This document shows positions 43,053-52,011 of a stretch of 64,000 nt of DNA, piece by piece. Location of the stretch: assembly GCF_039535095.1 (NCBI RefSeq), contig NZ_BAAAWN010000001.1, positions 2,418,001 to 2,482,000 on the forward strand, given 5' to 3'. The notes beneath the pieces are model-generated. The model did not search any database. It had not been told where the DNA came from and was given only the letters and a program-made list of their open reading frames with translations. Both the position numbers and the translations under genes were made by a program. The DNA is from Arthrobacter ramosus (GTDB lineage: Bacteria; Actinomycetota; Actinomycetes; Actinomycetales; Micrococcaceae). Position 1 is the stretch's first letter, and each line of letters opens with the position of its first letter.

Positions 43053-43983
43053 AGTTGACCCACCTCTTTTGCTGGGAAAATTGCAGGGCCGTGATCAGCA
43101 TGACGATCACGAACAGGATCCAGGCCAGCGACGAGGCATAGCCCATCTTGTCGAAGGAGAAACCGTTGCGGTACAGGTAGAGCACGATGGTGTTCGTCGA
43201 CTCCCCCGGGCCACCAAGGGTAAGCAGGTACGGCTGGGTGAAGACCTTGAAGGAGCCGATGATCGTCATGACGGTGCAGAAGAATAGCGTCGGTGACAGC
43301 ATGGGAAAGACAATCCGGTAGAAACGCTGCCATGGCCCTGCACCATCAATCGTCGCGGCTTCGAGCAGGCCGGGAGAGATGTTACTCAACCCCGCTCCCA
43401 GGACGAAGATGTTGTAGCCGATCCCCTGCCATAGCGACATAGCGATTAGGGAGGCCATGGCAAGGTTGCTGTCACTGAGCCAGGACGGTCCGTGTATGCC
43501 GACTCCTGCCAGTCCCGAGTTCACAACACCGTTGTCACTGAGCATCAACCTCCAAACCAACGCATTGGCCGTCATCGGCGTAACAACGGGAATGAAGAAC
43601 AACACCCTGAAGAAAGGCCCCCATTTGCCAATGTGATGCAACCAGGTGGCAAGTCCGAGGGAAATTCCGAGGTTTAGAACCGTGTAGCAGACAGCAAAGA
43701 CGAGCGTGTTTCCCAGCACGGTCCAAAAGACCGGATCCGAGCTGAAAAGCGAGGCGTAGTTGTCAAAACCCACAAACTCCGGGTCCCCGAACAGGGGCCA
43801 CTTGTACAAGCTGATAGCCAACGACGAGACCAACGGGATGATGATGAAAATGAGGAAGCCGAGCATTCCCGGGGCGAGATACAGAGCTGCCAGCCGACCC
43901 TGTGCGCGGCCTTGGATTCGTTCGGGCGCAGCGGCTGGTGCTGCGGGCATGGCTTCGCTGTTTACTTCAGGCAGAACAATCAT
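43042..43983 (-). CDS. CUT1 sugar ABC permease (MalF-like)
   Basis: A 313-residue inner-membrane protein with about six membrane segments. The coupling loop is LLEAATIDGAGPWQRFYRIV, followed by FPMLSPTLFF, and LGGPGESTNTIVLYLYRNGF is typical of the family's C-terminal third. ATG 43983 is 81 bases behind the binding-protein stop, across a hairpin. It partners the overlapping MalG-like permease. Confidence 0.92.
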   Translation of the reverse strand: MIVLPEVNSEAMPAAPAAAPERIQGRAQGRLAALYLAPGMLGFLIFIIIPLVSSLAISLYKWPLFGDPEFVGFDNYASLFSSDPVFWTVLGNTLVFAVCYTVLNLGISLGLATWLHHIGKWGPFFRVLFFIPVVTPMTANALVWRLMLSDNGVVNSGLAGVGIHGPSWLSDSNLAMASLIAMSLWQGIGYNIFVLGAGLSNISPGLLEAATIDGAGPWQRFYRIVFPMLSPTLFFCTVMTIIGSFKVFTQPYLLTLGGPGESTNTIVLYLYRNGFSFDKMGYASSLAWILFVIVMLITALQFSQQKRWVNYDN

Positions 43984-44027
43984 GAAATGGACCTAACGCA
44001 TCATGGATGGACCAGGGCGGTTGACTC

Positions 44028-44058
44028 TGCCGGCCCGCGGTAACCCGTAGGGCCGGCA
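44028..44058 (-). terminator. Attenuating hairpin between binding-protein and permease genes
   Basis: TGCCGGCCC at 44028-44036 pairs with GGGCCGGCA at 44050-44058 (9 bp, 13-base loop), just after the binding-protein stop at 44065. Such hairpins commonly give excess binding protein over permeases. Confidence 0.55.
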
Positions 44059-44064
44059 TGTCAC

Positions 44065-45324
44065 CTATTTCGCGGAATTCGCAACGCTATTCAGGATGGT
44101 TTCGGCGGATTTCGTGCCGCGGAATCCCTCAACCGAGTACTGGGTGAACAGGGTTTCGACCTGGTTCCAGTTCTTCGTTGTCTGCAGCGGCTTGCCGTTC
44201 TTGAGTAGTGTTTCGATCGTGGAAACATCCGCGGCGGGTTTTGTTCCGGCCCAAGCCTTCATCGCAGCCTGAAGCGTGGGTACGTTTCCGTGGCCTGCAC
44301 CCACGGCCCCGATAACGTCGGCGGTGGTGATCTTCATAATGTTCGCGAAAGCGGCTTCCTTATCCTGGCAAGAGGCAGCAATGCCGAAGCCTGAACCTTG
44401 GATCATGGAAATCGGGTTCCCGGAGGTGGACGGAATAACGGCAACTCCGACCGTGCCCTTGGTTTTGGTAGTGAATGTCTGGTACATCCAGGGGCCGCCG
44501 AAGGTCATTGCCGCTTGACCGCTCATGAACTGCTGCTGCGAGACGTCCACAACGTCGGAAGCCTGCGGGGCTTGCGCAACGTGTTCCTTGTTGACCAGGT
44601 CGAAGGTGAACTGCACGTCTTTAACGAAGTCGGGGTTGGTGATATCCAGATTGCCGTCCTTGACGGGGTAGTGTCCGTCCGCGAATGCCAAGGCCGGAGC
44701 CGGGCCGTTAACAAACTGCGGCGGGAGAGAGAGTCCGTAAACGCCGTTCTTGGTCAGTGCCTTCGCATCGGAGATGAACTGCGCACGGGTGTAGTTCTCC
44801 GTCGGATACTTCAGCCCGGCAGCCTGGAACAGGTCCTTGTTGTAGTAGAGAACAAAAGGCGCTGCATCGTAAGGTATCGCCCGGAGTTTACCGTCGACGG
44901 TCATGCCCTGAATCATCGCTTGGTTGTACTTGGAGGGGTCGATATTGTTCTTCTTCGCCAAGTCATCCAGGGGCGCCAGCAGGTCTTTTAGCTCCTGTGC
45001 CCGGGCCCCCTGGGTGGTAATGATGCAGGGCGCGCCAGGGCTGGCCTCACGGGTTTTGACCTTGGTCCAGTAGTCAGGGAAGCTGGGTCCTTCAAGGGTG
45101 AGGTTGAAGCCGGGATCGGTCTTCTTCGCTGCGTCAATGAATGACTGCCATTGTGAGCGGTCATTTTCGTTAGAAATCCATGTATACATGGCCGAGGCGG
45201 CAGAACTTGCTCCGGGGCCGCTGGCTGCAGCTCCGCTTGAGCCACAGCCAGCCAAGGTGAGAGCCGCAACAGCCGAGAAGGCGATAGCGCTGACAGTGCG
45301 GCCAGCGGGGAGGTTTCGCGACAC
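44065..45324 (-). CDS. CUT1 sugar-binding lipoprotein
   Basis: A 419-residue extracytoplasmic receptor. The signal peptide MSRNLPAGRTVSAIAFSAVA ends in the lipobox LTLAGC with lipidated Cys27. Family-1 solute-binding motifs include LRAIPYDAAPFVLYYNKDLF, then QAAGLKYPTENYTRAQFISD, and later MTFGGPWMYQTF. GTG 45324 is supported by AAAGG 9 bases upstream. It is first in the fucoside import operon and probably binds a fucosyl oligosaccharide. Confidence 0.9.
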   Translation of the reverse strand: MSRNLPAGRTVSAIAFSAVAALTLAGCGSSGAAASGPGASSAASAMYTWISNENDRSQWQSFIDAAKKTDPGFNLTLEGPSFPDYWTKVKTREASPGAPCIITTQGARAQELKDLLAPLDDLAKKNNIDPSKYNQAMIQGMTVDGKLRAIPYDAAPFVLYYNKDLFQAAGLKYPTENYTRAQFISDAKALTKNGVYGLSLPPQFVNGPAPALAFADGHYPVKDGNLDITNPDFVKDVQFTFDLVNKEHVAQAPQASDVVDVSQQQFMSGQAAMTFGGPWMYQTFTTKTKGTVGVAVIPSTSGNPISMIQGSGFGIAASCQDKEAAFANIMKITTADVIGAVGAGHGNVPTLQAAMKAWAGTKPAADVSTIETLLKNGKPLQTTKNWNQVETLFTQYSVEGFRGTKSAETILNSVANSAK

Positions 45325-45428
45325 TGGGAAAACCTTTCAGTAGAAAACAGAGAAGGGTCGTCGCACAGCGCTGCATTCGAAAACGTCTTCAGCAAACATC
45401 TTCTGCGTTGCGTGACGGGGGTCTCATC

Positions 45429-45559
45429 AGAATGCAATGCACATTATGGGAAGTCAAGGTTGTTTTGCGATATTCATCAGATCTTTGTTGATTAAGTAGG
45501 CCGAGAAGAGGCATCTCAGCGGCTTAATCCGAAGCAGCGGGCATATACATCCGATGTAT
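45429..45559 (-). promoter_or_regulatory. Promoter and two operators of the fucoside import operon
   Basis: On the minus strand TTGACT (45452-45457) and CATTCT (45429-45434) are 17 bp apart, a promoter for the binding-protein gene. Upstream lie two palindromes of one family: ATTCATCAGATCTTT at 45472-45486 and ATACATCCGATGTAT at 45545-45559, 73 bp apart. The same motif recurs twice before the fuconate dehydratase gene. The rest of the 286 bp gap shows no gene. Confidence 0.6.
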
Positions 45560-45610
45560 CATCAGGGTTCAGCTGGGCGCGGCTCCCCCGGTCGCGGTCG
45601 TGCCGCCCGT

Positions 45611-46348
45611 TCAGATTTCAGGCGCCTCAGCATCGGCCAGGGCGCCAGGCGGGATGTCCCGCACATAGTCTTCAACGGCATACAGATGGCTTGCCATGCG
45701 GACTCGGGCGCGTTCGGGATCGTGCAGCCGCAGGGCGCCGAGTATTTCCAGATGTTCCCGGTGGGTGTCCCTCAGGCCGGGTTTGTCGTGGGTAGAGCGC
45801 CACATTCGGCCGCGGAGAGTCCGCCCCGACAACGCCTCGATCAGAGCCGACAGGACCCGGTTTCCCGAGGCCTCGGCGATGAGACGGTGGAACTCCATAT
45901 CGGCTTTCAAGGCCGTCTCGTGGTCCGTTGGATCCGCATTGATCGCGGCATCGGCCACCATGAGAACAGCTTCGGCCCGTTCCAGATCCTCCTGCGAGAT
46001 CCTCCGCGCAGCGGCACCGGCAGCCTCCGTCTCCAGGGACCGTCGGACGGCGTGGACCTCTCCCGCCTGTTCACCTTCCTGCAGACTGACCCAGAACTCC
46101 ATGGCGGACAGGAGTTCCGCGGGCTCCAGCTGAGTGACGAAAGTACCCGCCCCCTGCCGGGTTTCAATTATTCCCATAGTCGACAGGGCGCGGATGCCCT
46201 CACGCAGCGAGCCGCGGGAGACTTCCAGTGAAGCAGCCAGGTCCTTCTCAATCGGTAGCCGCTCGCCGGGAACCAGCCGCCCGCTCGAAAGCATCTCCTT
46301 GATCCCGCTGATGACCACCTCGGTCTGGGACATCGCTGCAGTTGTCAT
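45611..46348 (-). CDS. GntR/FCD-family regulator of the fucose locus
   Basis: A 245-residue regulator. The winged helix-turn-helix is RLPIEKDLAASLEVSRGSLR, then EGIRALSTMGIIETRQGAGT. A C-terminal all-helical FCD domain carries the metal/ligand His residues: ADMEFHRLIAEASGNRVLSA and HREHLEILGALRLHD. AGGAAGTGAG precedes ATG 46348. It sits between the import and catabolic operons, with paired palindromes on both sides, so it likely represses both in the absence of a fucose-derived acid. The inducer is an inference. Confidence 0.9.
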   Translation of the reverse strand: MTTAAMSQTEVVISGIKEMLSSGRLVPGERLPIEKDLAASLEVSRGSLREGIRALSTMGIIETRQGAGTFVTQLEPAELLSAMEFWVSLQEGEQAGEVHAVRRSLETEAAGAAARRISQEDLERAEAVLMVADAAINADPTDHETALKADMEFHRLIAEASGNRVLSALIEALSGRTLRGRMWRSTHDKPGLRDTHREHLEILGALRLHDPERARVRMASHLYAVEDYVRDIPPGALADAEAPEI

Positions 46349-46404
46349 CTCGGTGAACTCACTTCCTGGAGGCGTTACGTTTCAGTAAACCGGGGATTCC
46401 AGAT

Positions 46405-46482
46405 AATCATCGGATGTATCTGTAGACATTGCATCCTGTTCCTGTATATTTCTCATACAAGTCCATTATTCATCCGATCTAT
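46405..46482 (+). promoter_or_regulatory. Promoter flanked by two operators, fucose catabolic operon
   Basis: TAGACA (46423-46428) and TATATT (46445-46450), 16 bp apart, form a promoter toward fuconate dehydratase. AATCATCGGATGTAT (46405-46419) abuts the -35, and ATTCATCCGATCTAT (46468-46482) lies about 10 bp past the start point; they are 63 bp apart. TGTAT-N7-ATACA (46443-46459) overlaps the -10. Consensus with the two sites near 45.5 kb is ATnCATC-n-GATnTwT. Confidence 0.6.
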
Positions 46483-46545
46483 CCGTTCTGTACAGGATCA
46501 AGGCTACAAGACTGTGGTCGCCAAGACTGCGATCTAAGGGGAACC

Positions 46546-47931
46546 ATGACAACCATTACCGGATTCGACGTTTACGACGTTAGATTCCCCACCTCATCGT
46601 CCGCCGACGGCTCCGATGCAATGAACAAGGATGCCGACTATTCGGCCGCCTATATTGTGCTGCACACGGACGACCCGGACACCTTCGGGTGCGGGTTCAC
46701 CTTCACTATTGGTCGAGGTAATGATATCTGTGCGGCGGCCATCGAGCAGCGGGCACTGCCGCTGCTAGGACGCGAAGCCGCGCAGCTCTGTGATACTCCC
46801 GGTACGACATACCGGATGTTGAAACAGGATTCCCAGCTCCGCTGGCTGGGCCCGGACAAAGGCGTGGAACATCTGGCTCTGGGCGCGGTCATGAACGCGG
46901 TCTGGGACATGGCGGCGCGAAGGGCCGGATTACCACTGTGGAAACTCCTTGCCGGAATGACGCCCGAACAGTTGGTGGACGCAACAGATCTCAGCTACCT
47001 GTCCGATGTCCTGACCCGCGATGAAGCCATTGACATGCTGGCCAAACTGGAGCTGACCAAGCAAGAACGCATCGACCAGCTGGAGTGGACCGGATATCCC
47101 TGCTACACAACGTCCGCCGGCTGGCTCGGCTACTCTGACGATAAGCTCCGACGGTTGTGCCAGGAGGCCGTCGATGAAGGCTACCGGCACATCAAACTGA
47201 AAGTCGGTGCCAATCTCGAGGACGACATTCGCCGACTTGGCATCGCCCGGGAAGTTATTGGTCCCGACGCCAACCTCATGATCGACGCCAACCAGGTTTG
47301 GGACGTCCCGGAAGCGATCGCCTGGGTCCGCGAACTGGCCCAGTTCAAACCGTTGTGGATCGAAGAACCCACCAGTCCCGACGATATTCTTGGGCATGCG
47401 GCGGTCCGGGATGCGGTCGCTCCGGTCGGAGTTGCCACCGGAGAACACGGAATGAACCGGGTGCTCTTCAAGCAGCTCTTTCAAGCCAACGCCATCGATT
47501 ACTGTCAGCTGGATGCGTGCCGGCTGGCCAGCGTAAATGAAATTCTCGCTGTGCAGCTAATGGCTGCCAAGTTCGGGATTCCGGTCAACCCGCACGCAGG
47601 TGGGGTTGGGTTGTGCGAACTTGTACAGCATTTGTCCATTTTTGACTTCATTGCGGTGTCCGGCGATCTGGCGGGTCGGGTCACCGAATTCGTCGACCAC
47701 CTCCACGAACACTTCACTGACCCGTGCCTGGTCTCCGACGGAGCGTACGTCCTACCCTCCAAACCCGGCTATTCGGCACAAATGTTCCAGGCTTCACTGG
47801 ACCGTTTTGCCTACCCGAACGGCTCGTTCTGGGCCGCTACGCCCAGGGGATCAGCGGAACGGAGCAGACGAGCGAGGCGCGTAGCCGAGGGAACCGCCTT
47901 CGCCTCGGTTAGATCCGGGGAAATATCGTGA
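46546..47931 (+). CDS. L-fuconate dehydratase (enolase superfamily)
   Basis: A 461-residue Mg-dependent dehydratase converting L-fuconate to 2-keto-3-deoxy-L-fuconate. TITGFDVYDVRFPTSSSADG with SDAMNKDADYSAAYIVL is the family N-terminus. KLKVGANLEDD gives the catalytic Lys, MIDANQVWD, WIEEPTSPDD and ATGEHGMNR give the metal ligands, and NPHAGGVGL the second-face residues. AAGGGGAACC precedes ATG 46546. It is the first gene of the catabolic operon, with its stop overlapping the mutarotase start. Confidence 0.95.
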   Translation: MTTITGFDVYDVRFPTSSSADGSDAMNKDADYSAAYIVLHTDDPDTFGCGFTFTIGRGNDICAAAIEQRALPLLGREAAQLCDTPGTTYRMLKQDSQLRWLGPDKGVEHLALGAVMNAVWDMAARRAGLPLWKLLAGMTPEQLVDATDLSYLSDVLTRDEAIDMLAKLELTKQERIDQLEWTGYPCYTTSAGWLGYSDDKLRRLCQEAVDEGYRHIKLKVGANLEDDIRRLGIAREVIGPDANLMIDANQVWDVPEAIAWVRELAQFKPLWIEEPTSPDDILGHAAVRDAVAPVGVATGEHGMNRVLFKQLFQANAIDYCQLDACRLASVNEILAVQLMAAKFGIPVNPHAGGVGLCELVQHLSIFDFIAVSGDLAGRVTEFVDHLHEHFTDPCLVSDGAYVLPSKPGYSAQMFQASLDRFAYPNGSFWAATPRGSAERSRRARRVAEGTAFASVRSGEIS

Positions 47932-48353
47932 TCAACTACGAACTCATTCATCCGACCCTCCTGGAGGCCCTGGCGCAATCGGGTCATGGCACACAGATTC
48001 TCATCGCGGATGGAAACTACCCCCACAACACTGGCGGGCCGACCGGCGCCGTTCGTGTACCGCTGAACCTCCGGCCCGGGCTCCTGAGCGTGGACCAGAT
48101 CCTCGAAGTGCTTGTTACAGCCATACCCATCGAGGCTGCGGCGGTGATGAGCCCGCCGGACGGCAACGATCCCCCGGCAGTTCGTGGCTACAGGGAACTT
48201 CTCGGCCCCTCGGTGCCCGTGACATCCTATCCCCGGTTTGATTTCTATGACGCCGCCCGTAGTCCGAGCGTGGCCGTCATTGTCGCCAGCGGGGACATCC
48301 GGCAGTATGCAAACCTGCTCCTGACTATCGGTGTGAAAACAAGTGCAGGATGA
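47928..48353 (+). CDS. fucU: L-fucose mutarotase (RbsD/FucU family)
   Basis: A 141-residue enzyme that interconverts alpha and beta L-fucose so that the dehydrogenase gets its anomer. Family motifs are SGHGTQILIADGNYPHN, with the Asp and His of the active site, and FYDAARSPSVAVIVASGDIR, then QYANLLLTIGV. GTG 47928 overlaps the fuconate dehydratase stop by 4 bases. Confidence 0.92.
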   Translation: MINYELIHPTLLEALAQSGHGTQILIADGNYPHNTGGPTGAVRVPLNLRPGLLSVDQILEVLVTAIPIEAAAVMSPPDGNDPPAVRGYRELLGPSVPVTSYPRFDFYDAARSPSVAVIVASGDIRQYANLLLTIGVKTSAG

Positions 48354-48361
48354 GGATCGCG

Positions 48362-49225
48362 ATGAACATTGTTGATTCCCATCTGCACTTTTGGGATCCA
48401 TCGGTACTGGACTACCCCTGGTTGGAGAGCGCGCCACGACTTAATAGGGCGTACGTGCCTACCGACCTGGACACCGGGAGCGTGGGTGTCGGCCGGATTG
48501 TTTTTGTAGAAGGCGACTGCTCACCCCAGCAGAGCATCGCGGAAGTTGACTGGGTCAGCGGAATGGCCGACGTCGGGCCTCGGCTCGGCGGCATCGTTGC
48601 TTTTGCGCCCGTTGAATCCGGCCTCAGGCTCGCCACGCACCTCGGGTCGCTGCGGCAACGGCCGCTTGTGAAGGGTGTGCGCAGGCTCTTTCAACAAGAG
48701 TCGCCGTCGTTCATTACCGATCAGGCTACGGTCGCAGGTGGACGGGCGGTGGCCGAATCAGGGCTGACCTTTGACGCCTGTGTTCGGCACGATCAGCTGC
48801 CGGCTTTGGCAGCCTTCGCCCGAGTTCTTCCTGAGTTGCGGATCGTCCTCGATCACATGGGTAAACCGCCTATTTCTTCCGGCGAACTTTCGCCCTGGCG
48901 TGCCAATCTCAAGCGGCTGGGCGCATTACCCAATGTCTTCCTTAAGCTCTCCGGTGCCGCCCCGGAAGCCGATCCGGACAGGGACCTCCGCAGTCAGGTC
49001 ATGCCGTTCCTAGCGACGGCACTTGAGACCTTCGGGGCAGAGAGATGCATGTTCGGCAGCGATTGGCCCGTATCCCCCGCCGCCCGGTCCTCGGATAACG
49101 GCGGTGACAGCTACGGCGAATGGGCCGACATCGTCCTGAATCAGGCTCTCGAAGGCGCCACAGCGGCAGAACTGGCCGCCGTCGCACACGACACGGCCAC
49201 AAAGTTTTACCAACTCGATCAGTGA
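48362..49225 (+). CDS. Amidohydrolase-family lactonase, probable L-fuconolactonase
   Basis: A 287-residue TIM-barrel hydrolase. The N-terminal metal motif is NIVDSHLHFWDPSVLDYPWL; VLDHMGKPP and MFGSDWPVS supply the other His and Asp. It would open L-fucono-lactone to L-fuconate between the dehydrogenase and dehydratase steps. I chose ATG 48362 because GAGG lies 6 bases upstream and it gives the family start; ATG 48350, which overlaps the mutarotase stop, is the alternative. Confidence 0.88.
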   Translation: MNIVDSHLHFWDPSVLDYPWLESAPRLNRAYVPTDLDTGSVGVGRIVFVEGDCSPQQSIAEVDWVSGMADVGPRLGGIVAFAPVESGLRLATHLGSLRQRPLVKGVRRLFQQESPSFITDQATVAGGRAVAESGLTFDACVRHDQLPALAAFARVLPELRIVLDHMGKPPISSGELSPWRANLKRLGALPNVFLKLSGAAPEADPDRDLRSQVMPFLATALETFGAERCMFGSDWPVSPAARSSDNGGDSYGEWADIVLNQALEGATAAELAAVAHDTATKFYQLDQ

Positions 49226-49239
49226 AAGAGAGCGACAAA

Positions 49240-50205
49240 GTGAGTACGCGTACCATTGCGGGAACGAGCGTTGAGATACCAACTCTGGGCTTCGGCGCAG
49301 CCCCCATCGGAAACCTTTACCGGGAGGTCTCCCATCGGGAAGCCGTCGATGCGGTAGTCGCTGCGTGGGACCGAGGCATCCGCTACTTTGACACCGCGCC
49401 TCATTATGGGCTCGGACTTTCCGAACGCCGAGTGGGCGAAGCGCTGGGAGGGCGTCCCCGGAACGAATACATCCTTTCAACCAAAGTGGGCCGATTGCTG
49501 CGCCCGAACCCGGCACCGACAGGGCGTGACACTGATGGCTTCGACGTGCCCGATGATTTGACCCGGGTCCGGGACTACTCCCGCGATGGCGTGATGCGCT
49601 CCATTGAAGAGAGCCTGGACCGTCTGGATACCGATCGGATCGATATCGTCTACATCCATGACCCGGACGACTACTGGGCTGAAGCCCTCGACGGTGCCGT
49701 TCCCGCACTGGCCTCGCTCCGGGACCAGGGCGTAATCGGCGCGTACGGCGTTGGCATGAACCAGGTCGAAATGCTGCACCGGTTCGTTATGGAGAGCGAC
49801 ATCAATGTCATCATGCTCGCCGGACGATACACCTTGCTGGAGCAAGGCGCCGCCGCTGAGCTTATCCCCGCCTGTATCGAACGGCACGTAAGTATCGTCA
49901 ACGTCGGCGTCTTCAACTCGGGTTTGCTCTCCAAGAACAGAGTCTCACCCGATGCCACCTTCAACTATGAGCGGGCGCCGGACGATCTCGTTGGCCGGGC
50001 GACTGAGCTGGCCGAAATCTGTGAGGCCCACGGTACAACGCTACCCGCCGCTGCCATCGCCTTCTCTTTCCAGAATCCAGCGGTCACCAGTGTTGTCCTG
50101 GGCATGCGCACCCCCGAACAGGTGAAACGGAACCTGGACCTCACGGAGGTTCCTGTACCGGGCGCCCTCTGGGACGAGCTGCGCCATCGCGGCCTCATCC
50201 TCTGA
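49240..50205 (+). CDS. Aldo/keto reductase, probable L-fucose (aldose) 1-dehydrogenase
   Basis: A 321-residue NAD(P)-dependent enzyme of the D-threo-aldose dehydrogenase group. FGAAPIGNLYREVSHREAVD at the start is typical; the tetrad is in YFDTAPHYGLGLSERRVG, STKVGRLLRP and VYIHDPDDYW. It should oxidise L-fucopyranose to the lactone, the first pathway step. GTG 49240 follows AAAGAGAGCGACAAA, 14 bases after the lactonase stop. Confidence 0.87.
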   Translation: MSTRTIAGTSVEIPTLGFGAAPIGNLYREVSHREAVDAVVAAWDRGIRYFDTAPHYGLGLSERRVGEALGGRPRNEYILSTKVGRLLRPNPAPTGRDTDGFDVPDDLTRVRDYSRDGVMRSIEESLDRLDTDRIDIVYIHDPDDYWAEALDGAVPALASLRDQGVIGAYGVGMNQVEMLHRFVMESDINVIMLAGRYTLLEQGAAAELIPACIERHVSIVNVGVFNSGLLSKNRVSPDATFNYERAPDDLVGRATELAEICEAHGTTLPAAAIAFSFQNPAVTSVVLGMRTPEQVKRNLDLTEVPVPGALWDELRHRGLIL

Positions 50206-50243
50206 TTCGTGGTCTCGACTTGTTTCAAAAAGGAGGATATTTC

Positions 50244-51185
50244 GTGAGCACAGTGCTTGTCACCGGGGCGACAGGGTTTATCGGATCCAGGCTCGTCCGT
50301 CAGCTACGCGAAAATCATGACGTTATCGCCTTTGCCAGGGGGAAAGTCACAGAAGCTTCGGTGAGCCTTCGCGGCGACTTTTCCGTTGCCGAGGATCTCG
50401 CTCAGCTCGATGGATACGACATCGACGCCGTTGTGCACCTGGCGGGCGTTACGGGGGGCAGCTCAGAGGAAGACGCCTTCCGTGTCAATGTGGCCGGGTC
50501 CCGCCGGTTTTTCCGGTACGCCATCGACCGCGGGATAAATCACTTCGTGGTGGCAAGTTCCATCGCCGCCGCTGGTTGTCTCTCGGATGAGTTCCTTCCC
50601 TCGGACCTGCCCATCCCGGATGACCATCCTGGCCGTGCCTTTGATGCGTATGGTCTCTCGAAGTCCCTGATGGAGTCCACCATCAGGTATTTCGGACGAA
50701 CTGACCCCGGCCTCGAGTTCACGGTTTTCCGCATCGGTGCCGTGCTGCCGGAGGAGGCGGAACCTGCAAAACCGGAGGCCCTGCAGACAATGAACTGGCC
50801 GTTTTGCCAGATGGGGACCATCGCCGCATCCGATGTTGTCGATGCCATTGCCCTGGCAGCCACGCACCCCATCGGCCCCGGAGTGCGGCAAATGAACCTC
50901 GTCGCACCGTTGGCCGGAGCCCCCATCCCAACAGCCGAAGCCCTGCGCGCTGTGCTCGGCGCCAAAGCCGATGTCTTGGATCTTTCGTTCTATGAAAGCC
51001 CCGGCAACTCCGATGGCCCGTTGTACGCCGTCGACCGGCTATACCACGTTTATGGTTTCCGCCCACGGGTCAACGTGCGGACAATGCGCAACTTTGCCCA
51101 CGACCAGTATCCATTTCTTCCCCAGCAAGGAGCACAATCCGATGAAGTTAGCCCGTATTGGAAAGGAGCAGCAAATGGAATTTGA
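50244..51185 (+). CDS. NAD-dependent epimerase/dehydratase-like protein
   Basis: A 313-residue extended short-chain dehydrogenase. The cofactor loop is STVLVTGATGFIGSRLVRQL; the active site is Ser in VVASSIAAAG and YGLSK. AAGGAGGATATTTC before GTG 50244 is an excellent ribosome site. The standard fucose pathway has no place for it. It could act on a related sugar from the imported glycoside or replace another dehydrogenase. Its end overlaps the next SDR gene by 11 bases. Confidence 0.83.
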   Translation: MSTVLVTGATGFIGSRLVRQLRENHDVIAFARGKVTEASVSLRGDFSVAEDLAQLDGYDIDAVVHLAGVTGGSSEEDAFRVNVAGSRRFFRYAIDRGINHFVVASSIAAAGCLSDEFLPSDLPIPDDHPGRAFDAYGLSKSLMESTIRYFGRTDPGLEFTVFRIGAVLPEEAEPAKPEALQTMNWPFCQMGTIAASDVVDAIALAATHPIGPGVRQMNLVAPLAGAPIPTAEALRAVLGAKADVLDLSFYESPGNSDGPLYAVDRLYHVYGFRPRVNVRTMRNFAHDQYPFLPQQGAQSDEVSPYWKGAANGI

Positions 51186-51921
51186 AGGACTTAAGGCAAT
51201 AGTTACCGGCGGGGCGTCTGGTATCGGCGCCGCAACGGTGGAATACCTGCAGGACCGTGCGTGTAAAGTCGCAGTTCTGGACTTGAACCCCGAAGGTGCA
51301 CCAGGAGGATCTGTGGGGATTCACTGCGACATATCGAACACTGAGTCAGTCAATGCCGCCGTGGACCAGGCGGCACAGCACCTGGGCGGTATCGACATCG
51401 TGATTAACAACGCCGGAATCGGGGCTCAGGGCGATATAACAGCCAACGACGACACAGAATGGGCGCGAGTACTGAACACCAACGTTGTTGGAATCGCCCG
51501 CGTGACGCGAGCTGCCTTGCCGCACCTGCGGGAGTCCCGGAATGCCGCGATCGTCAACACGTCTTCCATCGCCGCCACGGCGGGGTTGCAACAGCGGGCG
51601 TTGTACTCCGCATGCAAGGGCGCCGTGCACTCACTCACCTTGGCGATGGCGGCAGACCACGTCGGGGAAGGTATCAGGGTGAACTGCGTCAGTCCCGGCA
51701 CTGCCGACACCCCGTGGGTCGCCCGGCTGCTTGACTCCGCGCCTGACGCGCAAGCGGAGCGTGCCGCGCTGAATGCCCGTCAGCCTCACGGACGGCTGGT
51801 CGCGGCAACGGAAGTAGCCGCAGCAATCGGATACCTCGCAAGCCCGCTCAACGGTTCCGCGGTCGGCGTCTCGCTTGCTGTCGACGGCGGGATGGGCGGC
51901 CTGCGGCTGCGTTCAAAGTAA
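51175..51921 (+). CDS. SDR, probable 2-keto-3-deoxy-L-fuconate dehydrogenase
   Basis: A 248-residue classical SDR: AIVTGGASGIGAATVEYLQD, then IVINNAGIGAQG, Ser in TSSIAATAG, and ALYSACKGAVH with the canonical Tyr-x3-Lys. In the non-phosphorylating L-fucose route this family oxidises 2-keto-3-deoxy-L-fuconate to the 2,4-diketo acid. ATG 51175 has AAAGGAG at 7 bases. An earlier in-frame ATG (51142) also has AAGGAG and would add MKLARIGKEQQ, which looks like the start of an FAH hydrolase. Confidence 0.88.
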   Translation: MEFEGLKAIVTGGASGIGAATVEYLQDRACKVAVLDLNPEGAPGGSVGIHCDISNTESVNAAVDQAAQHLGGIDIVINNAGIGAQGDITANDDTEWARVLNTNVVGIARVTRAALPHLRESRNAAIVNTSSIAATAGLQQRALYSACKGAVHSLTLAMAADHVGEGIRVNCVSPGTADTPWVARLLDSAPDAQAERAALNARQPHGRLVAATEVAAAIGYLASPLNGSAVGVSLAVDGGMGGLRLRSK

Positions 51922-52011
51922 TCCGAGCCCGCATGATTATTTCTTTCAGGCACGCCGCTTCCGCAGGGGCGTTTCCCAGCTTTACACCGACCATCGAGAG
52001 GAAGATCCTTC

